From: Isoetes engelmannii
Lineage: Eukaryota > Streptophyta > Lycopodiopsida > Isoetales > Isoetaceae
Reading direction: 5' to 3'
NCBI GenBank assembly: GCA_011763485.2
Contig: JAANSK020084463.1
Span: forward strand, 1-27,301
Length of the DNA: 27,301 bases
Part shown: positions 9,231 through 18,494 of the stretch, one piece after another
Numbering within the stretch: position 1 is the first letter of the stretch
How the letters are laid out: each line of letters opens with the position of its first letter
Translations under genes and position numbers: made by a program
The notes under the pieces: model-generated
What the model was told of the DNA's origin: nothing
The model's database searches: none
What the model saw: the letters and a program-made list of their open reading frames with translations, nothing else

Positions 9231-9282
9231 GCGGCATTTGCGGTGACTGTAAATGAGGATGGGACGCCAGATGTTGTTATGG
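9231..9282 (+). pseudogene. Copy of a VNEDGTPDVV coding block (upstream copy)
   Basis: GCGGCATTTGCGGTGACTGT... (9231-9282) is nearly identical to 10203-10254. Both read as AxxVNEDGTPDVV in the same frame. Here the frame is open from 9228 to a TGA near 9394, but a TAG lies just before 9228, and downstream of the shared block the two copies differ completely. An intron-like 3' end (CTAACCTTTTTATGTAGAACAG) precedes it at about 9188-9209. The protein is not recognised. Confidence 0.4.
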
Positions 9283-9540
9283 GGACGACTAGTTATTGTC
9301 CGGGTGAGCGAAGAGAGGATCTTATATGTCATGTTTGCACGACTATATATGATGCAGATCACATCTCTGGGGAACGTGGCGTTATACACTGATTTGATAT
9401 GCATCATATATAATCGCACAGACATGTCCCAGACCTTTACTTTCATACTACAGTGGGCTAGGTAGTGTTTTGGCTTGCCATGTCTCTTGTGACGGCTATG
9501 AAATTGAGCGGCCGCCGAGTTGGATGTTCTCGAGGCAGAT

Positions 9541-9628
9541 GCCTACAGCTTACCATTTGATATTTCGGTGACTTTTATTTTTCAATATAAATAACAGTAT
9601 CCGAAATATCAATTGGTAATTTGTAGGC
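9541..9628. ncRNA. Compact hairpin, 28-bp stem, miRNA-precursor-like
   Basis: The arm GCCTACAGCTTACCATTTGA... (9541-9568) pairs with 9601-9628 with 25 of 28 bases matched and no bulges, around a 32-base AT-rich loop. Flanking sequence pairs only weakly. The size fits a young plant miRNA precursor or a very small MITE. No target or expression evidence is available and either strand could be transcribed. Confidence 0.4.
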
Positions 9629-10002
9629 ACCTGACAGGAGTAGCTTGCCTCAATTTTGGGAGGTCTTCTATTGAAAGTCCGTAGCTCAGAAATTTCTAGT
9701 TCTCGATCATTTATATTTGTGTTCCTGCTATATTTATTTTGTCCAAAGCTTTTGGAAATTAAAAACTTATTCTGGTTCTGATTTTTGGCAGGAAACGAAT
9801 CTTTTTAGCAATGCTTCGGTAGTTACTTTACTAGTTGCAAGTCTAGTTCCATAGCTGGATTGTAGGTGCAAGCCTACGGGAGGGGACTACACAAATTGCT
9901 TAACTAAGTGTGGGCATCCTAATCCTGCCGATCCTTCGAGGTACAAAAAAATTAGAACAATAATATGTACCCCGATACACAGATTTGTAGGGCCGCCAGA
10001 CG

Positions 10003-10055
10003 AGGCGGCGCACGAGCGGCGCACGAGCTATGGCTATGGATATGACTATAGCTAT
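10003..10055. repeat. Short tandem repeats: CGGCGCACGAG twice, then CTATGG-rich
   Basis: CGGCGCACGAG occurs twice in perfect tandem (10006-10016 and 10017-10027). It is followed by an imperfect CTATGG/ATATGACTATAG repeat. This is a GC-rich island in otherwise AT-rich sequence. Confidence 0.7.
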
Positions 10056-10077
10056 GGAGGTAACGATATACAATTCC

Positions 10078-10171
10078 GATTTCAAAAATGGTAATGTAGA
10101 TCCCATACAGCTACTAAAAACTGGTCAGTCATGTGGAGCTCTATGGGATCTACATTATCATTTTTAAAATC
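10078..10171. ncRNA. Compact hairpin, 35-bp stem, miRNA-precursor-like
   Basis: The arm GATTTCAAAAATGGTAATGT... (10078-10112) pairs with 10137-10171 with three differences in 35, one of which is a G:U wobble in RNA, around a 24-base loop. The core AATGTAGATCCCATA is perfect. Its size and loop resemble the hairpin at 9541 although the sequences differ. It could be a young miRNA or siRNA hairpin or a tiny MITE. No transcript evidence can be read from DNA alone. Confidence 0.45.
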
Positions 10172-10197
10172 TTCATCTTTCCTGGAAAAATATTCAA

Positions 10198-10290
10198 ATG
10201 ATGGCGGCATTGGCGATGACTGTAAATGAGGATGGGACGCCAGATGTTGTTGTGGATTCCCCTCCAGATGAGCATGATGACACAAGTTGA
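10198..10290 (+). CDS. Small ORF carrying the VNEDGTPDVV block (downstream copy)
   Basis: A 30-codon frame starts MMAALAMTVNEDGTPDVVVD and ends SPPDEHDDTS, TGA. It shares its first half with the copy at 9231 and looks like the acidic C-terminus of a protein. It is probably a terminal exon fragment: 'IAFAV' in the exon at 8453 resembles the 'AFAVTVNEDG' of the 9231 copy. On its own it may not be translated. Directly after it come two tandem TCCCAATCGCCATTGCGATT units (10297-10338). Confidence 0.3.
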   Translation: MMAALAMTVNEDGTPDVVVDSPPDEHDDTS

Positions 10291-10296
10291 CATAGT

Positions 10297-10338
10297 CCCA
10301 ATCGCCATTGCGATTATCCCAATCGCCATTGCGATTGT
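10297..10338. repeat. 21-bp tandem duplication of a palindromic unit
   Basis: Two adjacent copies of TCCCAATCGCCATTGCGATT plus one base differ only at the last position. Each contains the palindromic 16-mer described for this region. Confidence 0.9.
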
Positions 10339-10902
10339 CCATAGCTTTTTGTATTATTTTTCCCGAGCATGATGAGACAGGTGGACGTCAACATGTATTA
10401 TTTTTATTCGAATGTGTTCACATCTAAATAATCGGTTGTGTATAATTAATAAGATGATCGTACACCTACACCAAGACATTTCTTGTAAGCTTTATGTGTA
10501 CTGTATTTACTACATTATTGTCCATGTTTTGCCACAACTGCGATCCCTTCGACCTTATGTCGCGTATGCCAAAACTCAGATAATGTTTTAGTATCATATG
10601 AAATCGTCAGTATCTATGCGAAGATGTTGTTGACTGGAAGCTTAGCGTTATATTTTGTGGTCAATTGTGTTTCTTGATCGCTTTTTTTCTTCTAAGGTAG
10701 TACGACCGCCCAGAAAATACTCCGTATATGCTCCTGACAAGTTATTTGGAGCAAAACGAAACTGTACGGTTTCTCAAATTAATAAATTCGTGCATTCTTG
10801 CAAGATAGTTTTGCACTTCAAAAGTTTCACCATCGTCTGGTGATTGGTGATGTGCTAAGTGAATCGGAATTCTGGGTCACAATGTAGCTCCACTCTGGCA
10901 AC

Positions 10903-11168
10903 CATGGCGCAGACCAAGCATTTGCAAACCACCAATAGTACATGTATTTCCGACATTCTCGCCATGTTATTTAACATAGTTACATGGTCTCCAAATTATC
11001 GATTCAGTAAGGAAACTCCAACGTGCAAGAAGATGCAGCTCAATCTGTCTATCGATGCTGATTTCAAGACTCAAGGTGGGTACATATTTGAATTTGAAAG
11101 TTTCCGTGATCGAAATTTGTGTAGAGACCACGTTGCAAAAGTACTCGCAAAGCAAAAGAATCCATAAG
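10903..11168 (+). pseudogene. N-terminal fragment of a TFIIH p62/TFB1-like gene
   Basis: p62 (TFB1) is a core subunit of TFIIH; its N-terminal PH-like domain binds activators and repair factors. From the ATG at 10903 the frame reads MAQTKHLQTTN, comparable to the QAKYKTT start of plant p62. It then gives YRFSKETPT, LNLSIDADFKTQGGYIFEFE, SFRDRNLCRDHVAKVLAKQK and stops at TAA (11165-11167). The pattern 'FSKE...LNL...GGYIFEFE.F.D...CRD.V.K' matches the plant p62 PH-like domain. The middle of that domain is shortened. The TAA lies one base before AAG|GTGAGT (donor at 11169), so the stop seems to have arisen inside an exon that once spliced on. No downstream p62 exons were recognised. The paralogue identity is from memory of the family. 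Confidence 0.55.
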
Positions 11169-11297
11169 GTGAGTTTGTTTATGACATCATATTCTCTGAG
11201 TCGGATGATGTTCTTCGAATACCAATTGTCAAGATTGTGCAGTTTCAATAAAGCTCATGAAATGTTTGAAAGAATTTTATCTTATTTTTTTACTTTA

Positions 11298-11515
11298 ATA
11301 TTCTGGGACGTAAATGCCATCTTAGCATTTATGTGTGCTTCTAAAGTAAGCTTCCATCTTTTCTTTTCTTTTGATATTCTGGGACTTAATGTCATATTAG
11401 CACCTTCTAAGTAAATGCGCACTTAACATTTATGTGTGCTTCTAAGGTAAGCTTCTATCTTTTAATTCCCTTCGATATTCTCGGATGTAATGCCATCCTA
11501 GCACTTTCTACACAT
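11298..11515. repeat. Three diverged copies of an ATATTCTGGGA... unit
   Basis: Units start at 11298, 11373 and 11475 (ATATTCTGGGAC, ATATTCTGGGAC, ATATTCTCGGAT), each followed by a TAATGYCATMYTAGCA-like word. A second block, CATTTATGTGTGCTTCTAA and ARGTAAGCTTCYATCTTTT, occurs at 11326-11362 and 11428-11464. The copies are partly scrambled. The repeated CTAARGTAAGC resembles a splice donor. Confidence 0.75.
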
Positions 11516-11519
11516 TGTA

Positions 11520-14400
11520 ATTTGCAAATCCTACAATCATGATGTTCAACTAGTACACAAATTAGATTTTTATTTCGTTAAAACCACAAAATATCACCAC
11601 TCAATTACCAACCACAATTTGTCTTTGGTATGTTCATTGCATTTGCTCTTGGAGTACTTAAATATACAAAGATTGACCACCACCTTTTTGCCGAAAGGGC
11701 CAGAAGTCTAATCATGGCTCCTAAACCCCCATTTGAAGATGGTCACTTACTTTATTTCCCCTATGTTTAGAAAGAATCTTCAAAATTACGAGCAATATGA
11801 AACATGAACAATTTGGCATGAAAATATGCTCCAGTGGATTTGAACCCCGCATAACTTTAATGTTAACATATTAAGACACAAGAGAGTGGGGATTTGTCCA
11901 AATCTCTAACGTGCATAAAGGATTAGTATAGACATGCATATATCAGATGGTTCTTTTGTGTTTTCAGTTTTCGAATGCGAACCTTTTTGAAGATATTACA
12001 TAGTTCACATTTTTATATCAAGAGAGCTTTGTATATCTCAATAGACTTTTTTGTTGATTCCAGTATGTTTGGATTTCTCCATGCTAAATGCTATTTTTTG
12101 TAATACTGCTTTTTTCATGTTGCCTTCTTCATTGTCGTGCAATTAGACGTTACTTTAGCATTTAGAAGATGGGATGGATTGTCATTTGAAACAATTTGCA
12201 AGAGTTGGATTGAAAACATAGGCTCAGTGTGAAGTTACAAGCTGAGTTCGATAATGAGATCCACAGATGGGAAATTCAATTTTGTTTTTCTAGGGAGGCA
12301 TGATCAAATCTATCTGGTCTGAGAAATCACCACTACGGTTGTCATCTATCTCAAACGTTTTGTACCATATCTATGTAGTAATATCCTTAGAGAAAGCTTT
12401 AATGAAATTACTATTATTAAAAGTTCAACACGTTGTGCCCAACTGATGGAGCATATTGGGCTATCTCAAGCATCAACAATCAAAGTAATAAAATATTTGT
12501 CAACATCAAGAATTAAATTAAACTAAATTGGTTATTATCCTCCATTGAGACCAATAGGCCTATGGACCCAAGCAAAGAAGGATGTTAAACACTAAATGCC
12601 TATATATAGAGTGCATATGCAAATCTTGGGGAAAGTAGAAAACCTTAGGATTACAATAAAATGGTGTTTTATGATAAAAGGCGTGTTGTTTCAACTTTGG
12701 CAATGGTGCGTGGTTGTGGATGCATCATTCAGTCTTCCTCCGACGAGCAACGACTTGTTTTATGTAGGTTTAATAGTTTTTTTTTTGTTTTTTTTTTTCA
12801 TTTCTCAATTCTTTAATTTGCATCATTAGCGCTTGCGATTCATTGCCAAAATTTTTATCTACAACCTAATATGGAATATTCTCCCTATCAAGGATTCCAA
12901 TACAAGAATGCAAAAAGACCGATATAAAATATGCTTTAAGCTAAGGGCATACCTCAATTACTTACCTCAATATGAACTTCAATTTATGTTTTATGTATTT
13001 AGCATACCTAAACCCCACAACCAAAACATGGAATCATAGCCATTGAACACCTAAAATCCTAACCAAACAGTATTCCCAAAGATAAAGATAAATATTTTAT
13101 CGATAAATATTTTATCGTCCGCAAAAACCCAATTGGGCTATTGTAAAATTCATTTATACCGCTATTCTAGGCCCAGCTACAACTGGATGGTCACAACATA
13201 CAATCCCACTAATGGAAGCCATGTCAAATGACACTACCCGATATTATTTCCTTTATGAAAGAACTTTTTTATCACCCTACTCGAGGCCTACAAGGCTCTC
13301 AAAGAATAATCATTTGAACAAATGAATTACATCAAGAAATACACGTTAGTGATGAATTGCTTCATGTGAAATCGTCACATAAGCTAACTGCAACAATTCA
13401 GTTCCTCAAAAAATTGATGTATGCTGCAGAAGTCCTGCTTCTGAAATTTCTTGCTTGAATGGGCATGCCACCCCACCGAGGACTTCCTTTTATGCATGTT
13501 AAGAATCCCTGAATGTTACCACTGTGCCACTGTCAGAAAATCCATCTAGATCCTAGTAATCAATTATGACACAATTAAAACTCTAGACAAAAGCATAATG
13601 TATTATGACATCGAAACCAAGACCAATCAGACCAGAACTGAAGGGTTTCTTTCAGGTAGCATGTATGAGATAAAACACTAATGTTGGCCATCTCCAAACC
13701 TGTTTATAACTGGAGCATGGCTTTCTGCGGTCTTTGAGAAAAGAAACGCAAATTTGCAATGACGATTCTTGCTTAGTGATTTGATGAAGACAAAAGAATC
13801 TAATATGCAGCTAGAATGAGGATTATAACTGCTAATCTTTCTTCCAATATCTAGTGGCCCTAATTAGGTCCCAAAAAGAAAAAGAAAACTATCAGCCCAA
13901 TGCAAGGTAAATGTCCTGCATATGAAGAGAATATTTCCAAATGACAACAGCAGCTAGATACAGATAAGTTAATTGACTAGGTCAAGGCTGGAATGACAGT
14001 ATGGGCAATGTGGTAGATAAGTCTTATTGTTTCATATAAAAGAGAGAGAATAATATTCTAAGGACCTAATGTAAAGTTAGCTAGAAACAAGACTGCCATT
14101 ATGTCATGTGGCAACCACTATTAATATACTTAAACAATAACTACAACCCTTCTGGCAGGCCTTACATGGTCTGTGAAAGCCATTTCTCGCTATTCTAGTA
14201 CATGTATATAATGTACCAAAACAGAATATGGCTTCCATACAAGGTGACTGTGCCCTTTATATATCAACACAGGAAACATAACTAAACTTTTGACTTTACA
14301 ACCAAGAAAACACAACATACATAATATCAAGAAAAGATAACAACGCAAGAACAGGCGAATTAAAATAGCTTACTTCAAAATTTTGGAGCGATTTGTATAA
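11520..14400. other. AT-rich intergenic sequence, no supportable gene
   Basis: There are no recognisable domains or convincing exons. The few open frames (for example 12596-12829 and 12833-13039) are Phe/Ile/Asn-rich, as expected from AT-rich noncoding DNA. The right end, from about 14200, is the 3' flank of the minus-strand kinase gene. A perfect tandem of GATAAATATTTTATC lies at 13087-13116. Confidence 0.6.
13087..13116. repeat. Perfect tandem of a 15-bp near-palindrome
   Basis: GATAAATATTTTATC occurs twice head to tail (13087-13101 and 13102-13116). Each unit is an imperfect palindrome, so the 30 bp can fold in several ways. It is probably a slippage product. Confidence 0.85.
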
Positions 14401-14406
14401 TAGCTT

Positions 14407-15528
14407 CTATTCCAAGCCAGCCATCCAATCTCCCGAGTCTGAACAGAACCAGTCATGTTTTGAAGCATCCTCAGCTGTTATTCTCTTCTTAGGATCGTAA
14501 GTTAGAAGCTTATTCAGTAAATCATAGGCTGCATCTTCCAAAGGATACTCTGTTGAAACCCTTATCAAATCCAAAGTGCCCGGGTAAGGGGACCAGTGAC
14601 TTCCTTGTGTTAGAGTCCCAAAATCTGGCCAGCATTTCAAGTCTGGAGTTCCGAGAACACGAAATATTTTATCCAGCTGATCCACTTCTGTTTTACCTCG
14701 AAACAGAGGCTGTTGAAGCAATAATTCGGCCATGATACAACCTATAGCCCAAACATCAACTGCTTCAGAGTATTCCGGTGCTCCAAGCAACAACTCAGGT
14801 GCTCTGTACCACAACGTAACAACGTTGACGCTGTAATTCTTATTTTCATCAAATCTGCGAGCCAAACCAAAATCACATATTTTCAGCTGCATATCTTCGT
14901 TAACAAGCAGATTTTCAGGCTTCAAGTCACGATGAAGAAAACCATTACGATGCATAAAGCTGACTCCCTTCAAAAGCTGCGACATAAGGTGCTTCACATT
15001 CCAGTTACTCAAGCGTGGCACTCTTTTGGTGATAATTTTGCGAAGATCAGTATCAACATATTCCATGACTAGGTACAAGTTTTGCAAACCTGAATCAACA
15101 GCCACCTCCTTGAGCTCCACAATTGAAGGATGTCTCAAACAAGCAAGCAGGTCTATTTCTCTTCTTGTACACCGATCGATTTCCTCCTTAAATTCTAGCT
15201 GCTTCACCGCAACGATCTGCCCAGATTTTTTGTCGCGAGCCCTAAACACATCTGCAAATGCTCCGGAACCTATTGTCTGACCTAGAACTGCAAACTCCTC
15301 GATATTTCTAGGGTTTCTAAGCCAACGAAAATTGCCATCGCCATTAAGCTTGCTGATTGCAGCATCCACACCAGGGATGTGATTCACAAAAAGGAAACTT
15401 TTTTGTTGATCACATCCCGGGCAATTGGAAGCTGCATCTTCAAGACATTTCACGTCTGAAGCGAGGCAGGAGATGCGTGCAAACAAGGCGGCCGAGGAAT
15501 GTGGATGGCGCAATTCTTCGGCGCCCAT
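14407..15528 (-). CDS. CDK-like serine/threonine protein kinase, single exon
   Basis: This 373-residue frame is uninterrupted. The kinase domain starts near residue 79. Visible features are a glycine loop GSGAFADV (87-94), ATP-binding Lys in VAVK (109), helix-C Glu in REIDLL (124), catalytic HRDLKPEN (199-206), DFG (219-221), VVTLWYRAPELLLG (236-249), DVWAIGCIMAELL (258-270), and LLNKLLTYDPKKRITAEDAS (338-357). Together with GKTEVDQLDKIFRVLGTP, these place it among cyclin-dependent kinases, by eye nearest CDKG/CDK11. That group normally has a PLTSLRE helix, which here reads IDRCTRRE, so the cyclin-binding helix is divergent. The loop lacks the usual inhibitory Thr-Tyr pair, and the activation-loop Thr position is Ser233. 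The first 75 residues are unlike known CDK extensions. The start is the first ATG after an upstream region without a clear coding frame. All catalytic residues are kept, so activity is plausible. Lack of introns suggests a retrocopy or an old intronless lineage. Confidence 0.88.
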   Translation of the reverse strand: MGAEELRHPHSSAALFARISCLASDVKCLEDAASNCPGCDQQKSFLFVNHIPGVDAAISKLNGDGNFRWLRNPRNIEEFAVLGQTIGSGAFADVFRARDKKSGQIVAVKQLEFKEEIDRCTRREIDLLACLRHPSIVELKEVAVDSGLQNLYLVMEYVDTDLRKIITKRVPRLSNWNVKHLMSQLLKGVSFMHRNGFLHRDLKPENLLVNEDMQLKICDFGLARRFDENKNYSVNVVTLWYRAPELLLGAPEYSEAVDVWAIGCIMAELLLQQPLFRGKTEVDQLDKIFRVLGTPDLKCWPDFGTLTQGSHWSPYPGTLDLIRVSTEYPLEDAAYDLLNKLLTYDPKKRITAEDASKHDWFCSDSGDWMAGLE

Positions 15529-17132
15529 GTTGCAACATGCAAATAAACAATGGCGCTAAGATTCTATCCAGAAAAATAGACTTACCATTCTCGGATGGAG
15601 GCGAATCGGGATACGGGTGATCTCACAAGGGACAAAAGGAGCTGGCTCCGGACAAGAGGAGCTAGCAGGGGTGGGGAAAGGATTGTGACCAAGTAAAAAT
15701 CAAGAATAAAAATTAAATAACTATCCTAGTCAAAAGCACGTTTTTGCATAGCACGTTGCAAGATTCGGTTTGTGTTTTGTAACGTAACAAGATTTTAGGA
15801 TCAAAGTTTATATGAATGAGAGCACATGCACACATGACAGGGGAAATAAACTGCCATCTGATTTGATTAGTACCAACCTTGAAAAAAATAGCTAGTAGTT
15901 CTATGGAGTCTAATCAAATTTAGACAACAATTAAGGAGTGACATAAGCCTTTAAGATGAGTGAAACGAGCAATCTACGCGATTTAAGGCATCATGATATA
16001 CATGGATCTGGCCATCGAGACTTCTCACATTTTCGATTTTAGTTTACTGATCATGTGTTGATACGATTGGGCCTCCGCTTAATTTTGAATAGGTAGATTT
16101 CTAATACGAACCAACTATCTAAAATGGTAACCATGACTAACATGTGAATTAACTGCTAATAACTCACCTTGTGACCTTCTTCTAAGCCTCTTCTAGTTCT
16201 ATCTTCTTCTAGATTCTATTTGATTCATTATATGAATGTAGGTGGCTTCGTGGCAAGCCAATTTTTTATATTTGAAACAAAATATGAGGTAATAAAGATT
16301 TCCTGTACTTAAACCTATTTCTTGGATTTCTTGTAATGAAGATTTCTGCCTATTGTTCTAGAGCGTTTGCAAGCACATGCCGACAAAGGCTGTATAAGGT
16401 TGTGGAGGTTGTATAATATTGGGATGTATCACAAACCTCCTATAATCAAGTGGTGACAAAAGAAGTATAATGCTTACGGCTACCAATTTCAATGCTTACG
16501 GTTACCACTCGATACACATGACACAAAAAACTTGGTTGTAGCTCACCACTTTGACAGAAAAGCTTGCTCAAAATTATGTACAATAAACACTATTGTAGAC
16601 GGACTGGTAAATTAGATATATGAGTTGCTCAAGAACAAGAAAAAACAATTTATTTTTATTCACCAGTTGCAACATACAATATATCATACTAGATTTTTAA
16701 ATCTTTAATTTGACTTTAACCTCTGAATGAAGAGTGCGTTATTTTCAAAGTAAAAGTCCCTACATCAATTTTCTCCGTATGTATAGACCTCCAAACATGT
16801 CGAATTTGATCATATATGCAGGTAAGGTCACTGGAATTCATGACTTCAATCATTTCTGCCATTGATGCATCCTGCCAACTCCTAGATCTCTGTTTGCAAA
16901 AGCAGCTGTACGGTTTCATTGTTCACCGACCATAAATATCTCCATACAGTTCAGACCATAAATATCAGACCATGCACTTCTATTCGGCAGGAAAAAATTC
17001 CATTCACAAGTTACGGTGCTTGACAGATTGGCAGGGAGCAATTGTTACAACTCTGTAGAGGAATCGTACAATCAATAATGCAGCATTTACGGTTCTTAGC
17101 TATTTTATACACATGTCTAACTCCAACAAGAT
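15529..17132. other. 5' flank of the kinase gene and unassigned sequence
   Basis: Bases 15529-15750 should hold the kinase promoter and leader; no individual element can be called firmly. Further right is AT-rich sequence. The minus-strand frame at 16919-16716 has a protein-like patch (RSWQDASMAEMIEVMNSSDL), but no family or splice model was found. Confidence 0.5.
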
Positions 17133-17137
17133 GTATG
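17133..17137. repeat. Target-site duplication, left copy (GTATG)
   Basis: GTATG precedes the left LTR directly and is repeated directly after the right LTR (22775-22779). Five bases is the usual Ty1/copia duplication length. Confidence 0.95.
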
Positions 17138-17814
17138 TGTTGAAAATGATAACTACTTTGTACTAAAGAACACCAAATTATTCACTAGCAATAATGCTTT
17201 TGTAAATAATGTCCAAGCAAATTTGAAGAGTGCAAGCAAGATCTATGTATTTCAAATTGGGAAACTCAAAGGAATGAATTTCACAACTTAATATTTCAAT
17301 GAACTTCAATGGTTCAATGGTCAGCAATTTAATGAACCAAAATACTCGAAAAATCCCAAGGTACTGTAGCAATGGGAACGAGCAGTTCTGATCAAGTAAT
17401 TCGTGAAATACTTGATCGTTCCTCCTCGAACAACTTCACCGGATTGCAGATAAACATCACAGTGATCTTCCCTCCAATTTGTAGGCTATGAATCCGTAGG
17501 TTATGGAGACAGTTGGGCCCGATCTTCTGGTCTTCGTGCCACCTTAATATATTGGTATATTTGTTGTGTTCGGTTCTCTCCAAATACAAAGGTGGTCGAA
17601 TACCTATTAATATCAATGGTTCCCCTTAATTCAATGAACCACTAATAACACGAACCACAAGCTATTTCTGCCATGTTCCTTTTAGAGTATCAACCTTAAA
17701 TAGCTTGAAGTCCCTAGAATTATTATCTGCATGAACCAATGTACTGTATGATCTTTACCATGAAATTCATCTATGGTAAAAGATGCTTGTGATGAATATA
17801 TCAAATTCCCAACA
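17138..17814 (-). repeat. Left LTR (3' LTR of the copia element)
   Basis: 677 bp, bounded by TGTTG...CAACA. It matches the right LTR except for scattered substitutions, a 23-bp segment present only in the right LTR (22324-22346 or so) and an extra AC in the right LTR near 22398. Confidence 0.95.
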
Positions 17815-17824
17815 TTCCTCCTTC
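17815..17824 (-). promoter_or_regulatory. Polypurine tract of the copia element
   Basis: On the minus strand GAAGGAGGAA lies directly against the 3' LTR. This is the expected primer position for plus-strand DNA synthesis by the element. Confidence 0.85.
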
Positions 17825-17825
17825 A

Positions 17826-18494
17826 TCACAAAGGATCTTTTACATTTAGCTGATCCCTGAACTGCTCAAACTTTCCTGCTGCTAGTGCTTTAGTGAATAC
17901 ATCTGCTGTTTGATTTGCTGAACATATATAACTCAATTGTATGTATTTTTTAGCAGCCAAATCCCTGATAAAGTGTATGCTCAACTCGATATGCTTGGTT
18001 CTTTCGTGGTCAACAGGATTTTTTACAATTGCTATACAACTTTTGCTATCTGTGAAGATAACAGTGGGATCATTTTGAGGCACATGAAGTTCTTCTAGCA
18101 ATCTTCTCAACCAAATCACCTCCTTAGCAGCTAGTGATGAGGCACAATATTCTGCTTCTGCTGAGGATAAAGCAATTGCTTTTTGCTTTTTACTTCTCCA
18201 AGTAACAGCACCTCCTCCCAAGTAGATGGCATAACCTGAGGTAGACTTCCTGCAGCTTAAGTCGCCTCCCCAATCTGCATCAGTATAGGCTTTCATGATC
18301 AAGTCTTTTGAATCAAAAGTAATACCATGTTGAGTTGTATCCTTTAAGTATCTCAAGACACGCTTTCCTGCTAACCAATGATCCTTTGAAGGATTGTGGC
18401 ACTTTCTGCTCAAAATATTCACTATGTAAGCTATATCAGGGCGTGTATTGTTGGCCAAATATAACAAGCATCCTACTAATGCTCTGTATGGCAC
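17826..18494 (-). pseudogene. Copia RNase H domain and end of reverse transcriptase
   Basis: The frame begins after a TAG with PYRALVGCLLYLANNTRPDI, the usual end of the copia reverse transcriptase region. RNase H follows: YTDADWGGDLSCRKSTSGYA, WRSKKQKAIALSSAEAEYCA, FTDSKSCIAIVKNP, then HFIRDLAAKKYIQLSYICSA and ADVFTKAL near the C-terminus. The acidic residues of the DAD, AEAEY and TDS motifs are present, so this domain itself looks undamaged. It is in frame with the upstream reverse transcriptase block, separated only by the stop at 18495-18497. It is broken as part of the polyprotein. Confidence 0.9.

Larger units (their letters stand above)
8349..10336. repeat. Dispersed palindromic 16-mers, RATCGCCATNGCGATY type
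   Basis: Five copies lie within 2 kb: GATCGCCATAGCGATC (8349-8364), GATCGCCGTGACGATC (8411-8426), GATCGCCATGGCGACC (9169-9184), AATCGCCATTGCGATT (10300-10315) and the same again (10321-10336). Half-sites GATCGCCTTCGGG occur near 8717 and 8762. The copies at 8411 and 9169 are each followed by ATGCTAACCTTTTTATGT, so these two come from one larger duplicated segment. The family sits only in the 8.3-10.4 kb accessory region. Confidence 0.7.

Noticed and set aside
9105-9465. Overlapping frames on both strands (113 and 70 codons)
   Set aside because: They run through direct and inverted repeats and have no protein-like conservation apart from the VNEDGTPDVV block in a third frame.
10297-10338. CRISPR-like or satellite array
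   Set aside because: Only two adjacent units without spacers. The window is eukaryotic and the units are part of a dispersed palindrome family.
11828-11870. GGATTTGAACCCC, resembling a tRNA B box on the minus strand
   Set aside because: No matching A box, anticodon arm or acceptor pairing at the right distance, and no SINE-like ends. A single 11- to 13-base match is not enough.
14553-15620. Plus-strand frames opposite the kinase gene
   Set aside because: Shadows of a well-supported minus-strand coding region, with no family features of their own.
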